64,000 bases of DNA. Source: Citricoccus sp. SGAir0253 (lineage in GTDB: Bacteria; Actinomycetota; Actinomycetes; Actinomycetales; Micrococcaceae). The notes beneath the pieces were generated by a model, which searched no databases, was not told where the DNA came from, and worked only from the letters and a program-made list of their open reading frames with translations. The position numbers and the translations under genes are program-made. The stretch lies in contig NZ_CP039424.1 in NCBI RefSeq assembly GCF_005877055.1, forward strand, positions 1,984,001 to 2,048,000, written 5' to 3'. The number at the start of each line of letters is the position of its first letter. The stretch's first letter is position 1. Shown here in pieces: positions 54,563-64,000 of the stretch.

Positions 54563-55606
54563 ATGAAGATCGGATTCGTCGTCAACGACGTCGCCACCGA
54601 GAAGGCCCACTACACCACCAATCGCCTGGCGCTGGCCGCCAGCCAGCGCGGCCACGAGGTCTGGCTGACCGGGGCGGGCGACTTCGCCTACGAGCCGGAC
54701 GGCACCCTGTCCGTCCTCGCCCGCGGTCCCGGCGACAAGGGATACCGCTCCCTCGAGCGGTTCCTGGACGACGTGCAGAAGCCGGAGACGGAGCGCCACG
54801 TCTCCGTCAACGACTTCGACGTGGTGATGCTGCGCAACGACCCGGCCGACGACGCCACCGAGCGCCCCTGGGCTCCCACGGCCGCCGTCGCCTTCGGCCA
54901 GCTGATCGCCAGCACCGGCGTGCTCGTGGTCAACGACCCGCACACGCTGGCCAACGCCCTCTCCAAGGCCTACTTCCAGCACTTCCCCGAGGCGGTCCGG
55001 CCACGGACCCTCATCACGCGGGACCAGGACATGATCTCGGGGTTCATCGACGAGATGGGCGGCCGGGCGGTGCTCAAGCCGCTGCAGGGCTCGGGCGGGT
55101 CCGGGGTGTTCCTCGTGGACCGCAAGGAGTCGCCCAACCTGTCCCAGATCGTGGAGGCGATCGCCCGCGACGGCTACGTGGTGGCCCAGGAGTACCTGCC
55201 CCAGGCCAAGGACGGGGACGTCCGCCTGTTCCTCATGAACGGCCGCCCGCTCGTGGTCGACGGCCAGGTGGCGGCCTTCCGCCGCCGCGCCAAGGCCGGG
55301 GAGGCCCGGTCCAACATGTCCGCCGGTGGCACCGCCGAACGCGTCCAGGTCACGGACGAGATGCTGGGCCTGGTCGAGGCCGTGCACCCGAAGCTCGCCG
55401 CCGACGGGATGTTCCTCGTGGGCCTGGACATCGTGGGCGACAAGCTGATGGAGATCAACGTCTTCTCCCCCGGCGGCCTGGGGTCGTGCCAGCAGCTGTA
55501 CGGGGTCGACTTCGCCCCGGCGGTCATCGCCGACCTCGAGCGGAAGCTGGAGGTCCGCGGCCACTACGGCGGCGCCCTGGAGAACGCCCGCCTGGCCACG
55601 ACCTGA
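54563..55606 (+). CDS. GshB-like ATP-grasp ligase
   Basis: An ATP-grasp amide ligase of 347 residues resembling prokaryotic glutathione synthetase. It shows the N-terminal MKIGFVVNDV fold, a substrate-loop segment VMLRNDPADD, ATP-binding Lys in AVLKPLQGSGGSGVFLVD, QEYLPQAKDGDVRLFLMNG and the metal site LMEINVFSPGG. Actinobacteria of this kind are expected to use mycothiol and no gshA is nearby, so true glutathione synthesis is unlikely; joining an amino acid to another acyl acceptor is the better guess. ATG 54563 has CGGAGC upstream. It is the last gene of the cassette, followed by a terminator. Confidence 0.88.
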   Translation: MKIGFVVNDVATEKAHYTTNRLALAASQRGHEVWLTGAGDFAYEPDGTLSVLARGPGDKGYRSLERFLDDVQKPETERHVSVNDFDVVMLRNDPADDATERPWAPTAAVAFGQLIASTGVLVVNDPHTLANALSKAYFQHFPEAVRPRTLITRDQDMISGFIDEMGGRAVLKPLQGSGGSGVFLVDRKESPNLSQIVEAIARDGYVVAQEYLPQAKDGDVRLFLMNGRPLVVDGQVAAFRRRAKAGEARSNMSAGGTAERVQVTDEMLGLVEAVHPKLAADGMFLVGLDIVGDKLMEINVFSPGGLGSCQQLYGVDFAPAVIADLERKLEVRGHYGGALENARLATT

Positions 55607-55619
55607 CGCCGGCCGGCCT

Positions 55620-55647
55620 CGCCGTCCCGGAGGGGTCCGGGACGGCG
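55620..55647. terminator. Terminator between the ATP-grasp gene and ettA
   Basis: 12-bp perfect arms CGCCGTCCCGGA/TCCGGGACGGCG with a GGGG loop, between convergent genes. Confidence 0.8.
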
Positions 55648-55656
55648 GGACCGCGG

Positions 55657-57339
<1,683 letters not shown>

Positions 57340-57353
57340 GCGCCAAGGCTAGT

Positions 57354-57399
57354 CGGTGGCCGCCGCATTTCCCGCATCGAGGGGAGTCGGCGGCCACCG
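57354..57399 (-). terminator. Terminator of ssb
   Basis: 12-bp perfect arms CGGTGGCCGCCG/CGGCGGCCACCG with a 22-nt loop, 15 bp after the ssb stop. Confidence 0.6.
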
Positions 57400-57414
57400 C
57401 GACGCTCCCGGTCC

Positions 57415-57954
57415 TCAGGCCGCGGCCGGCTGCTCGTCGTCCTCGCCCGGGGCCGGCTCCCCCTCCTCGTCCAGCACCTCGCCGGTGTGGGGGTCCACCC
57501 GCCGGCCCTCGTGGTCCACGGCGAATCCGCCGTCCGCCTCGTCAGCCTCCCCCGCCGGGCCCGCCGCGGCCGGGGACGCACCGCCCTCGCCGCCCCGGGC
57601 CGAGGAGCGGGAGAAGTCGGCCGTGCCGAGCGCGAGGTCGTGGCCGATCGACTCGGCCTCGATCTCCACGGCGGTGCCCGAGCGCTCCCCCGACTCCCAC
57701 GGGCGGACCCGGAGCCGGCCGGTGACGACCACGGGCTGGCCCTTCTCCAGGGAGGCGCCCGCATTGAGGGCCAGGGCGCGGAACATGTTGACGGTGAACC
57801 AGTTGGTCCGCCCGTCCACCCAGGAGTTCGACTCCCGGTCGAAGCGGCGGTCGGTGGCGGCGAGCCGGAAGTTGCCGACGGACAGCCCGCCCTGGACCAC
57901 GCGGGTCTGCGGGTCGGTGGCCACGAAGCCACGGACGGTGATGTGTTCGCTCAT
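57415..57954 (-). CDS. ssb: Single-stranded DNA-binding protein (paralogue)
   Basis: A 179-residue SSB with one OB fold (about 1-110): ITVRGFVATDPQTRV, NFRLAATDRRFD, TNWFTVNMFRALA and GQPVVVTGRLRVRPWE. The tail is acidic and Ala-rich but lacks the usual DDDIPF-type end, finishing GEDDEQPAAA. This suggests the second SSB paralogue of actinobacteria, which lacks the protein-interaction tip, rather than the replicative one linked to rpsF and rpsR. ATG 57954 (MSEHITVRG) has GAAAGG upstream. Confidence 0.9.
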   Translation of the reverse strand: MSEHITVRGFVATDPQTRVVQGGLSVGNFRLAATDRRFDRESNSWVDGRTNWFTVNMFRALALNAGASLEKGQPVVVTGRLRVRPWESGERSGTAVEIEAESIGHDLALGTADFSRSSARGGEGGASPAAAGPAGEADEADGGFAVDHEGRRVDPHTGEVLDEEGEPAPGEDDEQPAAA

Positions 57955-58160
57955 GAGGGGGCCTTTCGGTGGGCCGGCCGCGGCCGGCGGGGGACGGCGT
58001 CGGACCCTGCCGGCCCGGTGCCCACCGGGCGGGGTGCCCGGTTCCTCCAGCACACCCCCAGCGTGCGCGGCGGGCCAGTGCCCCGGGCTCGGGGAGGGTT
58101 CACCCCGCCGGTCACCGTGCGCTGTGCAGTTCCGGGCGGCCGGTAGACTGGCCGGGCCCA

Positions 58161-58233
58161 GCCCCAGTAGCTCAGTGGATAGAGCAGGAGCCTTCTAATC
58201 TCTTGGTCGGGGGTTCGACTCCCTCCTGGGGCG
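58161..58233 (+). tRNA. tRNA-Arg (TCT)
   Basis: A 73-nt cloverleaf with acceptor GCCCCAG/CTGGGGC, D arm GCTCAGTGGATAGAGC, anticodon loop CTTCTAA (anticodon TCT), and T arm GGGGGTTCGACTCCCTC. The top pair of the anticodon stem next to the loop is a C/T mismatch. CCA is not encoded. TAGACT, 11 bp upstream, is a likely -10 element. Confidence 0.95.
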
Positions 58234-58286
58234 CCGAGACGAGCGCCGTGGACCCGCGCGAAAGGTGGACTGTGCAGGAGACGACG

Positions 58287-59942
58287 ATGAGCGTCCGCCG
58301 CCCGCCGCGCTGGGTCATCGGCCACCAGCCGGAGCGCCGCGACGGCGCCGTCACCGTCGGGCCGGCCACCACCGGGCGCCAGTGGCTCCAGCTGGGGGCC
58401 GTGATGGCCGCGGCGGCCGTGCTGTACCTGGTGCACTCGTTCCTGCGCTTCCGCAACTACGAGGCCAAGGGCTACGACCTCGGGATCTTCGACCAGGCGG
58501 TGCGCCAGTACGCGCTGCTGCGCGAGCCGATCGTGCCGATCAAGGGCGTGGACTTCAACATCCTGGGCGACCACTTCCACCCGGTCCTGGCGCTGCTGGC
58601 CCCGCTGTACTGGATCTGGGACGACCCGCGGATGCTCAACTTCGCCATGACGGCGCTGCTGGTCTCCACCGCCGTGCCCGTCTACCTCTTCGCCCGCCGG
58701 CGCTTCAGGCACGCGACCGCCCTGGTCGGCGCGGCCGCCCTGCTGCTGTGGTGGCCGTTCCAGGCGATGGTGAACTGGGACTTCCACGAGATCGCCTTCG
58801 GCGTGCCGGTCCTCGCCTGGGTGGCCTGGGCCGTGGACGGGCGCCGCTACTGGCTGGCCACGGGCCTCGCCGCGATCCTGCTGGCGGTGCGCGAGGACAT
58901 GGGGATCACCCTGCTGGCCGTGGCGCTCCTCCTCGCCCTCAAGCGCGCCTGGGCGCCCGCCGTCGTGACCGCCGTGCTGGGGGTGGCCGGCTACCTCTTC
59001 GCGACCTCCGTGGTCATCCCGCACTTCTCGCCCGAGGGCGAGTTCGGCTACTGGCAGTTCACCGCCCTGGGCCCGGACATGGGCTCCTCGATTGCGTTCA
59101 TCCTGACCCGGCCGCTGGAGGCGGCGGCCGTGCTGTTCGACCACCCGCTCAAGGTGGCCCTGTGGCTGCTGCACCTCGTGCCCCTGTGGCTGCTGCCGCT
59201 CCTCTCCCCCTACGCGCTCCTCGCCGCGCCCGTCCTGCTCTCGCGCCTGTTCAACGACCGGCTGAACGTGTGGAGCCCGGTCTACCAGTACGACGCCATC
59301 CTGGCGCCCGTCCTCCTGCTGGCCGCGCTGGAGGCACTCGCCCGGATCGAGGCGTGGCGGGTGCGGCGGCGCGCGGACGCCGGCGGCGCGAAGGTGCCGG
59401 CGGACCCGGCGGGCGGCGCCGAGGGCGCCGGTGCGGATCCCGACGCCGGCCCGGCGGCCCCCGCGGGCCCGTCCCCGCGGGCGCGGCGCCCCCGCGCCCC
59501 CGGCCGGCTCCCGCTCGCCTTCGTCTCGGTGCTGCTGGGCTGCGGCGTGGTGGGCACGCTCGCCTTCCCGCAGGTCTTCCCCTTCCAGCGCACCGTGACG
59601 GGCCAGGACTGGCGGATGACCGAGTGGGCCCACGCCCTGGACCGCGCCGTGGGGACGATCCCGGACGACGTGTGCGTCGAGGCCGCCGACAACGCGGTGC
59701 CGCACCTGGTGGACCGCACCTACGTGGGGCTGCACGGGGACATGGGCGATGATCTGGCCACGTGGATGATCATCGACACCACGGTCGAGGAGCTCGGCGG
59801 CTGGGACCCGCTGACGCCCGCGCAGGCGCTGGAGCGCGCCGAGCGCCTCGGCTACGAGGTGGTCCGCGAGGACGACCACGGCATCTGGGTGCTGCACCGG
59901 GACCGCCCGGTGGATCCGGTGTGCGCCGACTACGTGCCGTAG
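58287..59942 (+). CDS. DUF2079 multi-pass membrane protein
   Basis: A 551-residue integral membrane protein of the DUF2079 family, related to GT-C glycosyltransferases. It has about nine to ten hydrophobic helices, the family's early NYEAKGYDLGIFDQAVRQYA and FHPVLALLAPLYWIW segments, and NWDFHEIAFGVP. A long Ala/Pro/Gly loop (about 365-415) precedes the last helix and an exported C-terminal domain (EAADNAVPHLVDR). ATG 58287 has AGGAG 6 nt upstream. It probably transfers sugars from polyprenyl donors outside the membrane, but the substrate is unknown. It is 53 bp downstream of tRNA-Arg. Confidence 0.87.
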   Translation: MSVRRPPRWVIGHQPERRDGAVTVGPATTGRQWLQLGAVMAAAAVLYLVHSFLRFRNYEAKGYDLGIFDQAVRQYALLREPIVPIKGVDFNILGDHFHPVLALLAPLYWIWDDPRMLNFAMTALLVSTAVPVYLFARRRFRHATALVGAAALLLWWPFQAMVNWDFHEIAFGVPVLAWVAWAVDGRRYWLATGLAAILLAVREDMGITLLAVALLLALKRAWAPAVVTAVLGVAGYLFATSVVIPHFSPEGEFGYWQFTALGPDMGSSIAFILTRPLEAAAVLFDHPLKVALWLLHLVPLWLLPLLSPYALLAAPVLLSRLFNDRLNVWSPVYQYDAILAPVLLLAALEALARIEAWRVRRRADAGGAKVPADPAGGAEGAGADPDAGPAAPAGPSPRARRPRAPGRLPLAFVSVLLGCGVVGTLAFPQVFPFQRTVTGQDWRMTEWAHALDRAVGTIPDDVCVEAADNAVPHLVDRTYVGLHGDMGDDLATWMIIDTTVEELGGWDPLTPAQALERAERLGYEVVREDDHGIWVLHRDRPVDPVCADYVP

Positions 59943-60039
59943 CGCGGGGTCCGGCCCGGCGGCGTCGTCCACGTCTGGCGGCGGACTCCCGGCGCCCATA
60001 TCGTGGGGCCCATCCGTGGAGGTGCCCCGAGGAGGACCG

Positions 60040-61581
60040 ATGGCCAGGACCTTGCCCATCGTCTACGTCCGTGGGTTCGGCGGGGGGCAGGCCGGGATCG
60101 ACTCCCTCGTGGAGGACCCCTTCTACGGGTTCAACGTCGGCTCCACCCACGTGCGCGTCGGCGGGGGCGGCGAGCCGGCCTTCTACCAGTTCGAGAGCCC
60201 GCTGCTGCGCCTGATGCTGGACCACGGCTACACGCTCCACGTCAAGGGCGGACAGCTGTCCTGGCTGCGGGCCCAGCCGGACGGCACGGTGCCCGAGGCC
60301 TCGGTCTGGATCCACCGCTTCTACGACGAGGCCGCCTCGACGTTCGGCAGGGACCCCCAGCGGTACCGCCTGGAGGGGGCCGCCGAGGACCTGCTGGACC
60401 TCGTCGAGCTGGTGCGGCGCAAGACCGGCGCGCCCCGGGTGCACCTGGTGGCGCACTCGATGGGCGGGCTGGTCTGCCGCAGCCTGCTCCAGAAGGTCGT
60501 CCCCGAGCGCGGTGGCCGGGCCACCGACCTCGTCGACCGGCTCTTCACGTACGCGACGCCGCACGGCGGCATCGAGTTCGCCGTCGGGTTCGGCCTGCTG
60601 GAGCGGGCCCGGGACCTCCTGGGCGTCCAGGGCGCGGACATCTTCGGCCCGGCCCGGATGTGGGAGTACCTCCACCCCTCCGGTGCCGGCGAGGCACCCC
60701 CGGACTGGGACCCCCGGGACATCCCCGAGGCCGCGTTCCCGAGGGACCGGGTCTTCACCCTCGTGGGCACCAACCCGGAGGACTACGACGTGGCCCTGGG
60801 ACTGTCCTCGAAGGCGGTGGGGGTCAAGAGCGACGGGCTGGTGCAGATCGAGAACGCCTACGTGCCGGGGGCCCGGTTCGCCTACGTCCACCGCTCGCAC
60901 TCCGGCCGGTACGGCATCGTGAACTCCGAGGAGGGCTACCAGAACCTGCGCCGGTTCCTGCTGGGAGACCTGGAGGTCACCGCCGACCTCGTCGGCCTGC
61001 GCCTGCCGGCCGCCGGGGCCGGTGGGCCGGAGGACCTCGTCTGGCAGGCCGACGTCGAGCTCGCGGTGCGGGGCCTGCCGGTCCTCATGCACCAGCAGGT
61101 CGCCGCCCACCACTGCCCGGTCATCCTCGACCTGCCCGCGGACGAGGCGGACCGCCCGCAGCCGTTGGTGACGACCTTCCTCATCGCCGATCCCGCGGTC
61201 CGGCCCGAGGACGCGGGGACCGTCCGGTACACCCTCCACGTCAGGCTCTTCTCGGTCCGCCAGCACCGGGGCATCTTCGACTTCGGCGACCACCTCGAGC
61301 AGACGGCCGACTTCGACGACTGGCTGGTCGTGGACATCGGCGTGCTGGACGAGGGCCTCGCGGCGTGGGCGGCGTGGGTCTCCGAGCTGCCGGTGACGCT
61401 GCGCGACTACGTCCCGGACGGGCCGCCGCTCGCCGACGAGGACGCTGCCCCGGGACGCTGGGTCAAGCGACTGCCCCTGCCGCCGGCGGCCCGGCGCATC
61501 TTCGGCGAGGCGGCCGCCCTGCAGCTCACCGTGCGCGCGCGGGCGGGGCAGGACGCCGCCGCGCCGGACGCTCCCGCCTGA
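60040..61581 (+). CDS. Alpha/beta hydrolase, lipase-like
   Basis: A 513-residue hydrolase. The nucleophile elbow is AHSMGGLVCRSLL (Ser about residue 141) after HLV, and YATPHGG follows as in GPI-inositol deacylase and PGAP1-like lipases. The acid and His are probably in the stretch to HRSHSGRYGIVNSEEG (about 285-305), which ends the hydrolase domain. About 200 C-terminal residues form a second beta-rich domain I do not recognise (LEVTADLVGLRLP to AALQLTVRARAG). No signal peptide is visible, so the substrate is cytoplasmic. ATG 60040 has GAGGAGG at good distance. It converges on the DJ-1-like gene. The substrate is unknown. Confidence 0.82.
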   Translation: MARTLPIVYVRGFGGGQAGIDSLVEDPFYGFNVGSTHVRVGGGGEPAFYQFESPLLRLMLDHGYTLHVKGGQLSWLRAQPDGTVPEASVWIHRFYDEAASTFGRDPQRYRLEGAAEDLLDLVELVRRKTGAPRVHLVAHSMGGLVCRSLLQKVVPERGGRATDLVDRLFTYATPHGGIEFAVGFGLLERARDLLGVQGADIFGPARMWEYLHPSGAGEAPPDWDPRDIPEAAFPRDRVFTLVGTNPEDYDVALGLSSKAVGVKSDGLVQIENAYVPGARFAYVHRSHSGRYGIVNSEEGYQNLRRFLLGDLEVTADLVGLRLPAAGAGGPEDLVWQADVELAVRGLPVLMHQQVAAHHCPVILDLPADEADRPQPLVTTFLIADPAVRPEDAGTVRYTLHVRLFSVRQHRGIFDFGDHLEQTADFDDWLVVDIGVLDEGLAAWAAWVSELPVTLRDYVPDGPPLADEDAAPGRWVKRLPLPPAARRIFGEAAALQLTVRARAGQDAAAPDAPA

Positions 61582-61652
61582 GCCGCCCGCCCGGGGACCT
61601 GCCACGGGGTCCCGGTGCGCCCGCGCGATGGTGGCCGGGGCGCCCGCCGGGA

Positions 61653-62354
61653 TCAGGAGGACAGGGCCCTGATGACCTCCCGGGCGACGTCCTCGCTGGA
61701 CTGGGGGTTCTGTCCGGTGATGAGGTTGCCGTCACGGACCACGTGCGAGGACCAGTCGGGTCCCAGGTCCAGCACCGCCCCGCGCTCGCGCAGCACGGTC
61801 TCGACGAACCACGGGGTGGCCTCGCCGGTGCCCCCGGAGAGCTCCTCGCCGTTCGTGAACACGGTCATGCGCCGTCCGGCGAAGGCGAAGCCGCCGTCGC
61901 CGTCCGCCGCGCTGAGCAGCCCCGCCGGCCCGTGGCAGAACGGGGCGATGATGCGTCCGTCACGGTCCGAGTCGGCCAGGATCCGCCCCAGGTCGGCGTC
62001 CCGGTACAGGTCGGCCATGGGACCGTGCCCGCCCGGCAGGACGACGGCGTCATAGCCGGAGACGTCCACGTCGGCCAGCACCAGGGGGTGGGCGAGCTCC
62101 TCGTCGATCGAGTCGATGTAGGCCCGGAAGTCGTCCGCCCGGTCCTGTCCCCCCGCCATCTCGGCGGCCAGGCTCACCGGGTCGACCGTGGGCCGCGCCC
62201 CGCCCGGGGACGCGAGGTCCACCGTGTGCCCGGCCTCGCGCAGGGTCCGGTGGGCGACCACCAGTTCCTCGGCCCACACCCCCGTGGGGTGCCGGCTGCC
62301 GTCCTTCATCTCGAGCGAGTCGGCCGCCGAGACGACCATCAGGATCCGTGCCAT
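61653..62354 (-). CDS. DJ-1/PfpI family protein (class I GAT-like, Hsp31 type)
   Basis: A 233-residue protein of the DJ-1/PfpI superfamily. The nucleophile cysteine is in APFCHGPAGLL, the conserved Glu is replaced by the GGHGPMADL elbow, and the EELVVAHRTLREAGHTVDLASP opening is Hsp31-like. Members act as glyoxalase III, chaperone or redox-stress proteins. ATG 62354 (MARILMVVS) has AAGGGA upstream. It lies about 100 bp after katG in the same orientation, with a hairpin between, which hints at a stress role. Confidence 0.9.
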   Translation of the reverse strand: MARILMVVSAADSLEMKDGSRHPTGVWAEELVVAHRTLREAGHTVDLASPGGARPTVDPVSLAAEMAGGQDRADDFRAYIDSIDEELAHPLVLADVDVSGYDAVVLPGGHGPMADLYRDADLGRILADSDRDGRIIAPFCHGPAGLLSAADGDGGFAFAGRRMTVFTNGEELSGGTGEATPWFVETVLRERGAVLDLGPDWSSHVVRDGNLITGQNPQSSEDVAREVIRALSS

Positions 62355-62417
62355 CGTGCGTGTCCCTTCGTCGGGGTCTTCCGTCGGTCCGTCCTGTCTA
62401 CCACCCCGGTCGCACCG

Positions 62418-62448
62418 GGACACCCCGCCCGGGGGGGACGGGGTGTCC
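62418..62448 (-). terminator. Terminator of katG
   Basis: 9-bp perfect arms GGACACCCC/GGGGTGTCC with a 13-nt loop, 13 bp after the katG stop. Confidence 0.65.
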
Positions 62449-62460
62449 GTGGCGCCGGGC

Positions 62461-64000
<1,540 letters not shown>

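Noticed and set aside
52400-55606. Calling the ATP-grasp gene a glutathione synthetase and the first gene part of histidine degradation
   Set aside because: No gshA or hut genes are nearby and the organism type is expected to use mycothiol; the general family call is safer.
61582-61652. A terminator between the lipase and DJ-1 genes
   Set aside because: GGGACC and GGTCCC can pair, but the stem is only 6-7 bp; too weak to list.

Overview
The window is about 73% G+C with codon use to match. It is an actinobacterial chromosome segment, most likely from the Micrococcaceae (Kocuria/Micrococcus-like); that placement is an inference from base composition, gene order and protein sequences. It carries housekeeping genes throughout. 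I see no insertion sequence, prophage, CRISPR array or rRNA operon.

Layout. (1) 1-3400: the 3' part of RNase J, then a CDF metal exporter divergent from an ArsR/SmtB regulator with a clear shared operator, then two tandem tRNA-Ala(GGC) genes. (2) 3463-14870, all minus strand: the classical run rne, rplU, rpmA, obg, proB, proA, a small membrane protein, nadD, a tail-anchored protein and rsfS. (3) 15350-18217: a VKOR family oxidoreductase, a urea transporter coupled to a GyrI-like protein, and ndk. (4) 18431-28070: ileS-folC-DUF4233, translationally coupled and preceded by a T-box leader, an SDR, and divergent valS with a 44-bp perfect palindrome between them. (5) 28175-34300: a mycothiol-type DsbA-like protein, clpX, clpP2, clpP1 (with a putative ClgR box), a trigger factor with a repeat-rich tail, and tRNA-Pro and tRNA-Gly. 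(6) 34401-41530: gltS, nei, rpiB, pepN and a secreted seven-blade FG-GAP protein. From rsfS to pepN the order closely follows M. tuberculosis Rv2420c-Rv2467 as I remember it. (7) 41703-49258: a molybdenum cofactor cluster (fdhD; moeB-moeA-moaC-mobA-moaD; converging moaB-moaE-moaA). (8) 49321-55606: an OsmC-truncated hemoglobin fusion, a hypothetical gene, tesB, and a compact cassette of an N-formylglutamate amidohydrolase-like protein, a DUF1704 (QEGLA) metallopeptidase and a GshB-like ATP-grasp ligase. (9) 55657-64000: ettA, an SSB paralogue, tRNA-Arg, a DUF2079 membrane protein, a lipase-like hydrolase, a DJ-1/PfpI protein and the 3' two-thirds of katG.

The most unusual items are the OsmC-hemoglobin fusion (49321-50433) and the amidohydrolase/DUF1704/ATP-grasp cassette (52400-55606). 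The latter looks like an undescribed peptide or amide conjugation and trimming system in an organism expected to use mycothiol rather than glutathione. Other points worth following are the 44-bp palindrome upstream of valS, the 138-bp tandem repeats in tig, the HxxxH metal site of the CDF exporter, and at least seven genes whose -10 element lies 6-7 nt before the start codon, which suggests frequent leaderless transcription.
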